NCBI GenBank assembly: GCA_015490195.1
Contig: WFYG01000008.1
Span: 62,001 to 126,000 of the forward strand
DNA: 64,000 nt
Reading direction: 5' to 3'
From: Thermovibrio sp.
GTDB lineage: Bacteria; Aquificota; Aquificia; Desulfurobacteriales; Desulfurobacteriaceae
Shown in pieces: positions 26,698 to 34,287 of the stretch. Made by a program: the position numbers and the translations under genes. Each line of letters begins with the position of its first letter. The stretch's first letter is position 1. The notes beneath the pieces were generated by a model. That model saw nothing but the letters and a program-made list of their open reading frames with translations. It made no database searches and was not told the DNA's origin.

Positions 26698-27818
26698 TAG
26701 ACAGCTCCGGAGAGAAGTACCCTTTCTCAAAAGGTGTTTTAGCAAGGTCTTTAATGAAGGTAGGCCTATCCATTGAGGAGGCCTACAGAGTAGCAGACTC
26801 CGTGGCGTCTAAGTTTAAAGGAACCGTCTCTACAGAAGAGCTCATAAACCTCGTTTACGAAACCCTTAAGAAGAAGTTCGGGAAAAAAGTAGCAAACAGG
26901 TACAGAGTTTTAGTAAGCGAAAGGGAAGTTCTTGTATGCGAAGAGTGCGGAAAGGCTTTTGTCCCTTTTTCAAAGGGAATACTCGCAGCGTCTATCAGGT
27001 CTGCCGGCGTTGATATAAACGAGGCTTTTGAAATTGCAAAAGAGGTTCACGACACCCTCGTTAAAAAGGGAAAGTTCAGGGTAAAGAGGGCGGAGCTCCG
27101 ACAGTTAACAGCAAAACTGCTTGAAAAACGGTTAGGTAAGGAGTTTGCAAAGAGGTACCTCCTGTGGCGAAAGGCCAAAAAGCTTGAGAAACCTATAATT
27201 ATTCTAATTGGAGGAGCTACCGGAGTAGGAAAGTCTAGGCTTGCAGCAGAGCTTGCGGGCACCTTAGAGATAAACAGAACTGCCTCTACAGACTCCATAA
27301 GGGAAGTTATGAGGAAGATGGTTTCAAAAGAGCTCACCCCTTCCCTCCACGTCTCCTCCTACGAGGCAGGAGAGTTCCTTCCGCAGCTCTCCGAAGCCCC
27401 CAAGGAAAACAGGATAATCTACGGGTTCCTTGATCAGAGCGAGAAGGTTTTAACCGGCGTAAAAGCCGTAGTCAACAGGGCAATAAAAGAGAACGTAAGC
27501 CTCGTTGTTGAGGGGATACACCTCATTCCGGGAATTGCAGATCTCTTCAAAGACAAAGCCCACGTTGTCCACATCGTTCTGACAACCTTAGATGAAGAGC
27601 TCCACAGAGGAAGGTTTAAATCAAGAGAGAAGAGTTCCCAGAGAACCAGCAAAAAGTACCTCAAGAACTTTAAAGCCATCAGGAAAATTCAAGAGTTCAT
27701 CTACCAGAAGGCAAAAGAGAAAGGCGTTCCCGTAATAGAGAACATAGACTTTGACGAGACCAGAAAGAGAGCCCTTGATATTATTACAGAACAACTCCTG
27801 AAAGAAGTTGAGGTGTAA
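26673..27818 (+). CDS. ATP-cone domains fused to 2-phosphoglycerate kinase-like P-loop domain
   Basis: A 381-residue protein. Residues about 1-85 form an ATP-cone (VVDSSGEKYPFSKGVLARSL), partly repeated at about 90-165 (CEECGKAFVPFSKGILAASI). The C-terminal kinase domain has Walker A GGATGVGKSRLAAELA and STDSIREVMRKMV. This arrangement matches archaeal 2-phosphoglycerate kinases that start synthesis of cyclic 2,3-diphosphoglycerate, a thermoprotectant. Bacterial homologues exist but their substrate is often unproven. It overlaps mltG and crcB, so is operonic. Confidence 0.75.
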   Translation: MAKKKRFVVDSSGEKYPFSKGVLARSLMKVGLSIEEAYRVADSVASKFKGTVSTEELINLVYETLKKKFGKKVANRYRVLVSEREVLVCEECGKAFVPFSKGILAASIRSAGVDINEAFEIAKEVHDTLVKKGKFRVKRAELRQLTAKLLEKRLGKEFAKRYLLWRKAKKLEKPIIILIGGATGVGKSRLAAELAGTLEINRTASTDSIREVMRKMVSKELTPSLHVSSYEAGEFLPQLSEAPKENRIIYGFLDQSEKVLTGVKAVVNRAIKENVSLVVEGIHLIPGIADLFKDKAHVVHIVLTTLDEELHRGRFKSREKSSQRTSKKYLKNFKAIRKIQEFIYQKAKEKGVPVIENIDFDETRKRALDIITEQLLKEVEV

Positions 27819-27819
27819 G

Positions 27820-28194
27820 TTGACCTGGTTATTTGTTGGACTGGGAGGTTTCTTTGGAGCAGTGGCGAGATTTCTAATTGCTGGTTTCGCACAGAAAGTT
27901 GCAGGAACTACTTTTCCGGTTGGAACGCTAACCGTAAACGTTTTAGGAAGTTTTCTGATTGGATTCCTCGTACTGCTCTTTGAAAACCTAATAGCTCCCC
28001 AGTGGAAGGCCTTCTTCGTAACAGGCTTCCTGGGAGCTCTGACAACTTTTTCCACCTTCAGCTACGAAACGACGGTTCTTCTACAGGAGGGACTCTGGTT
28101 TAAAGCCCTCCTGAATGTATTTCTCAACGTTACCCTCTGTTTAACAGCAACCCTTTCTGGCATGGCACTCTTTAAAGCCATCTTCAGAGTTTAA
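27820..28194 (+). CDS. crcB: Fluoride efflux channel CrcB/Fluc
   Basis: A 124-residue protein with four TM helices. Conserved GGFFGAVARF, the central PVGTLTVNVLGSFLIG (fluoride/sodium site Asn) and the C-terminal Phe-box GFLGALTTFSTFSYE are visible. It works as an antiparallel dimer. TTG 27820 is chosen because GAGGTG lies just upstream; the in-frame TTG at 27808 overlaps that RBS. No fluoride riboswitch can be placed, since the upstream gene overlaps. Confidence 0.9.
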   Translation: MTWLFVGLGGFFGAVARFLIAGFAQKVAGTTFPVGTLTVNVLGSFLIGFLVLLFENLIAPQWKAFFVTGFLGALTTFSTFSYETTVLLQEGLWFKALLNVFLNVTLCLTATLSGMALFKAIFRV

Positions 28195-28248
28195 TTTTTT
28201 GCCTCTCCCTCCTACATTTAAAAACAGAACAGAAAAGAGGAGGGAGAG

Positions 28249-28854
28249 ATGCTACTTGACCTTGAGAAGGGAAAGTTCCTGGTAAAACTGGCAAGGGCAG
28301 CTGTTGAGGAATACCTGAGGAGCGGAGTAAAGATAGAGCCTCCGCCGGGCACGCCGCCGGAACTTTACGAGAAGAGAGGGGTCTTTGTAACGCTGAAAAC
28401 TTACCCTCAGAGAGAGCTCCGCGGTTGTATAGGTTATCCGGAACCGATAATGCCCTTAGTCCTTGCAACGATAGATGCGGCAATATCTTCAGCAACCAGA
28501 GACCCCAGGTTCTACCCTGTAGGCGTTGAAGAACTTCCCAAACTTCTCTTTGAAGTAACCGTTCTAACTCCACCTCAGCCCATAGATGTTCCTCCAGAGG
28601 AGCTCCCCAGAGCAATAAAAGTTGGAAGAGACGGACTAATCGTCAGATGCGGCTACACAAGTGGACTGCTTCTGCCTCAAGTTCCCGTTGAGTGGGGCTG
28701 GAACGAGGAAGAGTTCTTAGCCCAAACCTGCGTGAAAGCTGGCCTTCCTCCCAACTGCTGGCTTGACCCAAGGTGTCAGTTCTATAAGTTTCAGGGGCAG
28801 ATATTCACAGAAGTGGAACCATACGGAGAAGTTGTAGAAGAGAAAATCTCTTAA
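28249..28854 (+). CDS. AMMECR1 / AmmeMemoRadiSam system protein A
   Basis: A 201-residue AMMECR1-domain protein. Conserved blocks are VFVTLKTYPQRELRGCIGY, AAISSATRDPRFYPVGVEEL and the C-terminal GLLLPQVPVEWGWNEEEFL. In many genomes it is linked to a Memo-like protein and a radical SAM enzyme; those partners are not in this window. Molecular function is unknown. RBS GGAGGGAG precedes the ATG. Confidence 0.9.
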   Translation: MLLDLEKGKFLVKLARAAVEEYLRSGVKIEPPPGTPPELYEKRGVFVTLKTYPQRELRGCIGYPEPIMPLVLATIDAAISSATRDPRFYPVGVEELPKLLFEVTVLTPPQPIDVPPEELPRAIKVGRDGLIVRCGYTSGLLLPQVPVEWGWNEEEFLAQTCVKAGLPPNCWLDPRCQFYKFQGQIFTEVEPYGEVVEEKIS

Positions 28855-28861
28855 GGAGGAG

Positions 28862-29491
28862 ATGTTGCACGATTGGATACTCAACTTCCTGATAGCACTG
28901 CCGGGAATTCTGTGGGCTATGACAATACACGAGTTTGCCCACGGTTACATTGCCTACAAACTGGGAGATCCCACTCCAAAACTGGCTGGAAGGCTAACCC
29001 TAAACCCATTGGCTCACATAGACATAATCGGATTCATAGCCCTGTTCCTCGTTCACTTTGGCTGGGCAAAACCGGTTCCTATAAACCCCAGAAACTTCAG
29101 GAAAACCTCCTTCTGGAAGCTGGGAGAGGTACTCGTAGCCTTTGCCGGCCCAATGGCAAACTTCATAAGCGCGTTCGTTTTTGTTCTCTTACTTAAGTAC
29201 CTTCCTTTCTCTTCACTTTCCCCTTCGGTAGCAGAGCCTCTCTTCCTGATGCTTAAGTACGGAGTATTCATAAACGTTGCTTTCGGTATCTTCAACCTCA
29301 TTCCCGTTCCACCCCTTGACGGGTCAAAAATACTTGAAACCCTGCTTCCACCAAAACTGTGGATAAAGTACAAGCAGATAGAACCTTACGGTCCCATTAT
29401 TCTGATAATACTCATAATAAGTCCTGTGTTAAACTGGATACTGATACCTCTGGTAAACGGAATGGTAAAGGCAATGTTTCTCTTAACCTGA
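28862..29491 (+). CDS. Site-2 protease family (M50) membrane metalloprotease
   Basis: A 209-residue polytopic protein. The zinc motif HEFAHG (HExxH) sits in TM helix 1, and the third ligand Asp is in FNLIPVPPLDGSKIL. It has the compact, PDZ-free SREBP/YwhC architecture, so is not RseP. It probably cleaves a membrane substrate in the bilayer. RBS AAGGAGGAG precedes the ATG, 7 bp after the AMMECR1 stop. Confidence 0.9.
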   Translation: MLHDWILNFLIALPGILWAMTIHEFAHGYIAYKLGDPTPKLAGRLTLNPLAHIDIIGFIALFLVHFGWAKPVPINPRNFRKTSFWKLGEVLVAFAGPMANFISAFVFVLLLKYLPFSSLSPSVAEPLFLMLKYGVFINVAFGIFNLIPVPPLDGSKILETLLPPKLWIKYKQIEPYGPIILIILIISPVLNWILIPLVNGMVKAMFLLT

Positions 29492-29506
29492 ATAAAAGAG
29501 GCAGAG

Positions 29507-30778
29507 ATGCTCTTTAAAGAACTGATAAAGAAAAAGAGAGACGGAGAAGTACTCTCCGGGGAAGAAATTGAGTTTATAGTCAGGTCTTACACTGCAGGGG
29601 AAACCCCCGACTACCAGATGGCCGCCCTCTTAATGGCAATATTCTTTCAGGGTTTGAACTACAATGAGACCCTTCACCTCACAGACTCCATGCTCCGTTC
29701 GGGAAAGAGGGTAACGGTAAAAGCAAAAGGGACGCTGGTTGATAAACACAGTACCGGAGGAATAGGGGACAAAGTTTCCCTGGTTATAGCCCCGGTCCTT
29801 GCGGAGCTCGGTTTCAAAGCACCTCTCCTTGCTGGGAGGGCTCTGGGTTTCACCGGGGGAACCATTGACAAGCTGGAAAGTACGGGAATGAAGGTGGAGC
29901 TCTCAGACAAGGAAATCTCTGAAGTAACAGAGAAGTTCGGTTTCTCAATTTCAGCCCAAACTCCAGAGATAGCTCCGGCCGACAGAAAGATATACGCCCT
30001 TAGAGATGCAACAGCCACGGTTGAGAGTATTCCGCTAATAGTTTCAAGTATCCTGAGCAAAAAGTTAGCCGTAAACACAGAGGCGATAGTTTTTGACGTT
30101 AAAGTGGGAAGTGGAGCCTTTATGAAAACGATGAAAAAGGCTAAAGAGCTTGCAGAAGGGCTTGTTCAGGTAAGCAAGCTCTACGGTAAGAAGGCGGGAG
30201 CTCTCATAACCGAAATGAGCCAACCACTGGGACTCTTTGCAGGAAACGCGTTAGAAGTGAGGGAAGCGGCAGATGCTTTGAAAGGAACAGTTCAGCCAGA
30301 CCTTCTGGAAGTGGTCTCTTCCTTGATAGGGCTTCTCTACGAACTTACAGGGAAAGGAACTTTCTCCCGAGGAAAAACAGAAGCGGAAGAGGTTATAAAG
30401 AGCGGAAAAGCCATTAAGCGTTTTGAAGAGTGGGTTAAATACCTGGGAGGTAATCCCTATCCTGAAATAAAGGCAAAGCACCTGGTAGTTGAATCTCCAG
30501 CCTCTGGTTACGTCTCTGACATAAACGGAGAAGCCTTAGGCTGGCTCATCGTTGAAATGGGAGGCGGAAGAAAGAGAGCCGATGACAGGATAGACTACTC
30601 CGTAGGCTTGGCCTTCTTCAAGAAAATTGGAGACAGGGTTGAAAAAGGAGAACCTATAGGAGAAATATACTGGAACACCGGAGACAGAGAGCAGTTCCTT
30701 AACTCCTTTATTTCAGCCTTCAAACTGTCGGAAGAAGAGGTAAGTAGACCAGAACTGATTAAAGAAAAAGTGGTTTAA
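29507..30778 (+). CDS. deoA: Pyrimidine-nucleoside / thymidine phosphorylase
   Basis: A 423-residue enzyme of the family-usual length. The phosphate-binding signature is KHSTGGIGDKVSLV, followed by GRALGFTGGTIDKLE, LRDATATVESIPLI and DVKVGSGAFMK. The C-terminal barrel-sandwich domain ends near DRIDYSVGLAFFKKIGDRV. It phosphorolyses pyrimidine nucleosides for salvage. pdp is an equally valid name. Start ATG with RBS GAGG. Confidence 0.93.
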   Translation: MLFKELIKKKRDGEVLSGEEIEFIVRSYTAGETPDYQMAALLMAIFFQGLNYNETLHLTDSMLRSGKRVTVKAKGTLVDKHSTGGIGDKVSLVIAPVLAELGFKAPLLAGRALGFTGGTIDKLESTGMKVELSDKEISEVTEKFGFSISAQTPEIAPADRKIYALRDATATVESIPLIVSSILSKKLAVNTEAIVFDVKVGSGAFMKTMKKAKELAEGLVQVSKLYGKKAGALITEMSQPLGLFAGNALEVREAADALKGTVQPDLLEVVSSLIGLLYELTGKGTFSRGKTEAEEVIKSGKAIKRFEEWVKYLGGNPYPEIKAKHLVVESPASGYVSDINGEALGWLIVEMGGGRKRADDRIDYSVGLAFFKKIGDRVEKGEPIGEIYWNTGDREQFLNSFISAFKLSEEEVSRPELIKEKVV

Positions 30779-30787
30779 ACAGATTTG

Positions 30788-30816
30788 TTGCATAAATTGA
30801 TAGAGAAATCTAACAC
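30788..30816 (+). promoter_or_regulatory. Candidate promoter of the YlbF-like gene
   Basis: TTGCAT (30788-30793), 17-bp spacer, TAACAC (30811-30816). It lies 12 bp before the start; the fit is moderate and the leader would be very short. Confidence 0.3.
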
Positions 30817-30827
30817 CAGGAGGCAGT

Positions 30828-31190
30828 ATGTCTACGGAAGTGATTAAAAAAGCGTCTGAGCTTGCTCAGGCAATCGCAGAGAGCGAAGAGCTCGCAAACT
30901 TTAGAGCAGCTGAAGCAAAGCTCAGAATGGATCCGGAGGCAAGCAAGCTATTAAACGAAGTTCAGAGACTCCAGCAGATGGCACAGATGTCTGGAAGTCC
31001 AGAAGCCATGCAGCAGCTTGAAGAGGCTTTCCAGAAGTTTGCAGAACACCCTGTAGGTAAAGAGTACCTTGAGGCAAATCAAAGGTTTAGCCAGATGCTT
31101 GAAACCGTTAACGCTCTACTCCAGGAGGCCATAGAAGGACCCAAACAGCACGGTCACGGCTGTTCTGGATGTTCTGGCTGCAGTATGTAA
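30828..31190 (+). CDS. YlbF/YmcA-family protein with Cys-rich tail
   Basis: A 120-residue helical protein of the YlbF/YmcA group (ELAQAIAESEELANFRAAEAKLR; then QRLQQMAQMSG). Firmicutes members form a complex affecting RNA processing and competence; the role here is unknown. The C-terminal GHGCSGCSGCSM tail is reminiscent of the Cys tail of YlbF that carries an Fe-S cluster with YmcA/YaaT. RBS AGGAGG precedes the ATG. Confidence 0.8.
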   Translation: MSTEVIKKASELAQAIAESEELANFRAAEAKLRMDPEASKLLNEVQRLQQMAQMSGSPEAMQQLEEAFQKFAEHPVGKEYLEANQRFSQMLETVNALLQEAIEGPKQHGHGCSGCSGCSM

Positions 31191-31194
31191 TCGG

Positions 31195-31217
31195 TGGCGG
31201 GGACTACCTCCCCGCCA
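31195..31217. terminator. Bidirectional terminator hairpin between convergent genes
   Basis: TGGCGGGGA, loop CTACC, TCCCCGCCA, then TTTC on the plus side. It overlaps the stop of the minus-strand phosphoribosyltransferase. The U-tract is short. Confidence 0.55.
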
Positions 31218-31863
31218 TTTCTCTGTTCCTTCTCAAAATTTCAACAACTTCCTCATCAGTCGTCTGTGAAAAGTCCTGGTAGAACTGCCCTACCGCTTGG
31301 AAGAACTCGGGAGCGTAAAGAACAATAAGGTCGTCAACAAGTTTACTGAACTCCGGTACCCCATCTGCAGGCATAACGGGAACGGCAAGGATTATTCTGT
31401 TTGGACTCTGCCTTCTTAAGGAAGCTATAGCAGCTTTCACGGTTAAACCTGTTGCTATGCCGTCGTCAACCAGTATAACGTCTCTTCCCTCAAGGGATAT
31501 CCTATTAAGTCCAGACAGGTATTTTCTTTTCCTTCTATCAATTTCGGCTAACTCTTCACGGGCTTTCCTCTCAATGTAGTCCTCTGTTACACCAAGCCTC
31601 TCCAGTGGAACAGAGGGGTTCAGCAGAACATATCCGTCTTCTGTTACAGCCCCAACGGCAAACTCTTCGTTGAAGGGAGCTCCTATCTTCCTCGGTATCA
31701 CGAGCTCAATGGGAGCTCCCAGTGCCTCAGCAATCGGCTCTGCAACAACAACTCCACCTCTGGGAATTGCAACAACAACCGGGTTTACAAGAGTTCCGTC
31801 AAATTTCTCCAAAATTGCACGGGCAAGGAGCTCCCCTGCGTGGCGCCTGTTTCTAAAAACCAT
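31204..31863 (-). CDS. Phosphoribosyltransferase-family protein
   Basis: A 219-residue type I PRTase fold. The PRPP loop is VILVDDGIATGLTVKAA; the N-terminal VVAIPRGGVVVAEPIAEALG and LVIPRKIGAP match the group of predicted PRTases often annotated ComF-like or dienelactone-hydrolase-linked. Substrate is unknown. ATG 31863 is used because GGAGGGAG, its RBS, lies just upstream; a TTG four codons earlier would include the RBS. Confidence 0.85.
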   Translation of the reverse strand: MVFRNRRHAGELLARAILEKFDGTLVNPVVVAIPRGGVVVAEPIAEALGAPIELVIPRKIGAPFNEEFAVGAVTEDGYVLLNPSVPLERLGVTEDYIERKAREELAEIDRRKRKYLSGLNRISLEGRDVILVDDGIATGLTVKAAIASLRRQSPNRIILAVPVMPADGVPEFSKLVDDLIVLYAPEFFQAVGQFYQDFSQTTDEEVVEILRRNREMAGR

Positions 31864-31917
31864 CTCTCCCTCCAAATCTTTTTAATTCAAATTACTGCCA
31901 CGCAGGGAGAAACTCAA

Positions 31918-32760
31918 CTACTCAACGAGGGAGTAGAGGAGCTCTATCTCCTCCTTCCAGATTGAAGGGTCAATCGTTTCAAGGATAAGAGGAATGTTGT
32001 CAAGCCTCGGGTCGTTCATTATGAAGCGGAAGGCCTCCAAACCGATGTTTCCCTTTCCAATTGAGTGGTGCCTGTCAACACGGCTCCCAAGCTGTGATTT
32101 GGCATCGTTCAGGTGCATACCTTTTAGGTATTTAAACCCTACAATTTGGTCAAACTCTTCCATCGTTTTTTCGTAAGCTTCCCGGGTTCTAATATCGTAG
32201 CCGGCAGCAAAGAGGTGGCAGGTATCAAGGCAAACCCCAATACGGCTCTTATCCTCTACAAGCTCAATAATCTGAGCTATATGCTCAAATCGGTACCCCA
32301 CGTTAGAGCCCTGACCGGCAGTATTCTCAATAACGAGAACAATATCTCTGGTTCTTGAGATGGCCTCGTTTACAGAGTCTGCAACAATTTTCAAACATTC
32401 CTCTTCAGAAATCTTCCTCAGATGGCTTCCCGGGTGGAAGTTGAGATACTTAAGACCCAGCTGGTAACACCGTTCCACCTCGTCTATAAACGCCTCCAAA
32501 GACTTCCTCCTCTTTTCCGGATCAGGACTTCCAAGATTAATAAGGTAACTGTCGTGGGGCAAAACGTGCTCAGGCTTAATTCCCACAGCTTTCAGATTCT
32601 CCTTAAACTTCCTAACAGCATCTTCAGTCAGCGGTTTTGCCTTCCACTGCCTCTGGTTCTTCGTAAAAATAGCAAACGCCTTCGCTCCAATTTCTTTAGC
32701 ATTGATAGGGGCATTGAAAACTCCACCGGCAGCGCTCACGTGTGCTCCTACAAACTTCAA
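31918..32760 (-). CDS. nfo: Deoxyribonuclease IV (AP endonuclease)
   Basis: A 280-residue TIM-barrel enzyme. Zinc ligands are visible in [53 protein letters not shown] and the C-terminal LETIDPS. It incises abasic sites in base-excision repair. TTG 32760 with GGAGG just upstream gives the normal [13 protein letters not shown]-terminus; longer in-frame reading would run back through the tRNA gene. Confidence 0.95.
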   Translation of the reverse strand: MKFVGAHVSAAGGVFNAPINAKEIGAKAFAIFTKNQRQWKAKPLTEDAVRKFKENLKAVGIKPEHVLPHDSYLINLGSPDPEKRRKSLEAFIDEVERCYQLGLKYLNFHPGSHLRKISEEECLKIVADSVNEAISRTRDIVLVIENTAGQGSNVGYRFEHIAQIIELVEDKSRIGVCLDTCHLFAAGYDIRTREAYEKTMEEFDQIVGFKYLKGMHLNDAKSQLGSRVDRHHSIGKGNIGLEAFRFIMNDPRLDNIPLILETIDPSIWKEEIELLYSLVE

Positions 32761-32827
32761 GGTTTCCTCCTTAACAGAAAAGTGGTTGTTAATTTTGCCA
32801 GATTGACTAAATTTTGTATGGCAGAAA

Positions 32828-32914
32828 GCCCGGGTGGCGGAATTGGCAGACGCGCAGGACTCAGGATCCTGTGGGCTCACGCCCGTGCGGGTTCAAATCC
32901 CGCCCCGGGCACCA
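32828..32914 (+). tRNA. tRNA-Leu (anticodon CAG), likely prophage attachment gene
   Basis: An 87-nt class II tRNA. Acceptor arms GCCCGGG/CCCGGGC, discriminator A and encoded CCA (32912-32914). The anticodon loop CTCAGGA gives CAG, reading CUG. A long variable arm (GTGGGCTCACGCCCGT region) and the T-arm GTTCAAATC are intact. Prophage genes begin about 70 bp downstream, so its 3' end is the natural attB/attL candidate; the partner copy must lie beyond the window. Confidence 0.96.
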
Positions 32915-32983
32915 TGAAAATCAAAAAATTTCCTACCTTATCTAATTCCCGCAAATTGAATTTGTGCCCAAAATGTGCCCTCC

Positions 32984-33012
32984 TTGTGTCTTTCAATCGT
33001 TTGATTTAAAAT
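32984..33012 (+). promoter_or_regulatory. Promoter/operator of the prophage repressor gene
   Basis: TTGTGT (32984-32989), exactly 17-bp spacer, TAAAAT (33007-33012). The element TTCAATCGTTTGATTTAA (32992-33009) spans spacer and -10; a near copy sits in the next promoter (33678-33695) and an exact reverse-complement copy at 52925-52942. Likely a repressor autoregulation site. Confidence 0.7.
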
Positions 33013-33040
33013 AAAAAAGAAGCCAGCAGGGAGGAGGATT

Positions 33041-33673
33041 GTGTCTGAGATAGGAAAAAGGTTGAAGAAGCTACGGGAGAAAAAGGGAATAACAAGAATG
33101 CAGTTAGCTAAGGAGCTGGTAGAAAAAGGGCTCCTCAATTTTGAGTCTCCTGAATCTCTCAATCAGTATCTCTACCTGATTGAAAAAGGAAGAAGAAAAC
33201 CTAAGGACGAAACTCTTAAGCCGATAGCAGAATACTTTGGTGTTCCTCTCCAGTGGCTTAAAGGGGAAATCATCTACGTGCCGATAATTGGAGAGACTAA
33301 GGCAGGTAAGTTCGGAGGGTATATTCAGGAAAAGGCGGAAGAACTTTTTCCTCTTCCGGCTGGGATTATCTCTATTCCGGAACCTGAGGAAAGAACGTTT
33401 TTCTTAAGGGTAGAGGGAAACAGTATGTATCCTGAGTTTGAGCCCGGAGACCTGGTTCACCTTGCAGATTCCTCTTTTTACCCTCCTAAGAATGGAGATG
33501 AGGTTGTAGTCATAAAGGACGGTGAAGCTACTTTAAAAAAGTTCTACTACGAGGATGGAAAAGTTAAACTTGTTCCGGTAAATGGAGACTATGAGCCAAT
33601 AGAGCTTGGAGATGAAGAGCTTGGAGAGGTTGCCGTTTTTAAGGTTATAGGCGTTTACAGGAAGAAACGTTGA
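33041..33673 (+). CDS. LexA/CI-like prophage repressor with S24 autoprotease domain
   Basis: A 210-residue protein. The N-terminal XRE-type helix-turn-helix (IGKRLKKLREKKGITRMQLAKEL) is followed by a linker and an S24 peptidase domain. A probable Ala-Gly self-cleavage site lies in GETKAGKFGG, the nucleophile Ser in VEGNSMYPEFEPGD, and the general-base Lys in EATLKKFYY. It should keep the prophage silent until RecA-stimulated cleavage after DNA damage. GTG start with RBS GGAGGA. Its own promoter and the next one share an operator-like element. Confidence 0.88.
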   Translation: MSEIGKRLKKLREKKGITRMQLAKELVEKGLLNFESPESLNQYLYLIEKGRRKPKDETLKPIAEYFGVPLQWLKGEIIYVPIIGETKAGKFGGYIQEKAEELFPLPAGIISIPEPEERTFFLRVEGNSMYPEFEPGDLVHLADSSFYPPKNGDEVVVIKDGEATLKKFYYEDGKVKLVPVNGDYEPIELGDEELGEVAVFKVIGVYRKKR

Positions 33674-33698
33674 CTTGTTCAATCAAATGATTTAAATT
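33670..33698 (+). promoter_or_regulatory. Promoter/operator downstream of the repressor
   Basis: TTGACT (33670-33675, overlapping the repressor stop), 17-bp spacer, TAAATT (33693-33698). It contains TTCAATCAAATGATTTAA (33678-33695), which matches the repressor-promoter element at every base except three central ones. Confidence 0.65.
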
Positions 33699-33722
33699 TG
33701 ACTGTGGAAAACGGAGGTAGGG

Positions 33723-33923
33723 ATGGAGAAGAAGGAAAGCAACAAAATAGAGATGGAGAAGTTCGTTAAGCTTCTATCCCGAAGGGAAAAAAGTATGAGT
33801 TTCCGAATCAACCCCTCCCTGAAGGAAATTTTTGAAGAAACCTGTAAAGAAGAAGGAATAACACCATCAGACTGCCTTAATTACTTAATAATCAGGTATT
33901 TACAGGAAAAAGGGAAACTTTAA
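33723..33923 (+). CDS. Small ribbon-helix-helix-like protein
   Basis: A 66-residue basic/acidic protein. After a charged N-terminus comes MSFRINPSLKEIFEETCKEEG, then ITPSDCLNYLIIRYLQEKG, the strand-helix-turn-helix layout of CopG/Arc DNA-binding proteins. RBS GGAGG precedes the ATG. Immediately downstream of the repressor with its own operator promoter, it may be the Cro-like counterpart; this is inference. Confidence 0.65.
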   Translation: MEKKESNKIEMEKFVKLLSRREKSMSFRINPSLKEIFEETCKEEGITPSDCLNYLIIRYLQEKGKL

Positions 33924-33947
33924 TGAGTTGTCTATGTAATACAAATG

Positions 33948-33976
33948 TTGACAATAATGGGATAACGATATATATT
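33948..33976 (+). promoter_or_regulatory. Early promoter without the palindrome
   Basis: TTGACA (33948-33953), 17-bp spacer, TATATT (33971-33976); near-consensus. It precedes the 65-aa gene by 40 bp. Unlike the other early promoters, its spacer lacks the GCAAAT palindrome, so it may be constitutive or differently regulated. Confidence 0.7.
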
Positions 33977-33980
33977 CTTC

Positions 33981-34011
33981 CTTGACGATGGCAAAAAAAC
34001 TAAACGGGAGG
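33981..34011 (+). repeat. Recurring leader motif, copy 1
   Basis: CTTGACGATGGCAAAAAAAC followed by TAAACGGGAGG. The same leader, ending in the RBS, recurs at 35249-35279 and 40331-40362. It starts about 5 nt after the promoter -10, so is 5' untranslated RNA. Confidence 0.5.
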
Positions 34012-34016
34012 TAGTC

Positions 34017-34214
34017 ATGGAAATCAGAAAGGTTCTACAGAACATGCTGGATGGAACACTCACTATCACAGTAAACGGACAGGGGGTTAAAGCGGTAATA
34101 GAAGACCAGGGAGTCTGCGCAGTCTACTGTGCAGACACGGTGGAGGAGCTCCTTGAAAAACTCCAGACATTTGACCCCCTCAAGCTGTGCAGAGACAACC
34201 GTTTAGAGGAGTAG
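34017..34214 (+). CDS. Hypothetical early phage protein, 65 aa
   Basis: A small acidic protein with two beta-like segments (TLTITVNGQG; GVKAVIEDQGVCAVYCADTV) and a helix. Three Cys residues (two close together as VCAVYC, one near the end). No family recognised. It has a strong promoter and a shared leader motif with RBS GGGAGG. It is followed by a 7-bp hairpin (AGGTTGC-TTAG-GCAACCT, 34213-34230) without a proper U-tract. Confidence 0.6.
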   Translation: MEIRKVLQNMLDGTLTITVNGQGVKAVIEDQGVCAVYCADTVEELLEKLQTFDPLKLCRDNRLEE

Positions 34215-34240
34215 GTTGCTTAGGCAACCTGCTTGCCTTA

Positions 34241-34269
34241 TTGACAAGGCAAATTGTTAGCACTAACCT
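34241..34269 (+). promoter_or_regulatory. Palindrome-spacer promoter of the annealing-protein gene
   Basis: TTGACA (34241-34246), 17-bp spacer AGGCAAATTGTTAGCAC, TAACCT (34264-34269). The spacer is a degenerate member of the prophage's GCAAAT-N-ATTTGC palindrome family. The predicted TSS is near 34276, 12 nt before the chosen start codon. Confidence 0.65.
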
Positions 34270-34287
34270 CATTGGATGGAGGAAGCG

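Noticed and set aside
27700-27819. Fluoride riboswitch upstream of crcB
   Set aside because: The region is coding sequence of the kinase-like gene and no pseudoknot-like pattern was recognised.
32422-33009. Plus-strand frame of 195 codons crossing tRNA-Leu
   Set aside because: It is antisense to nfo and runs through a structurally perfect tRNA; no RBS or recognisable protein.
32915-33040. Integrase gene next to tRNA-Leu
   Set aside because: No coding potential for a tyrosine or serine recombinase here or elsewhere in the visible prophage.
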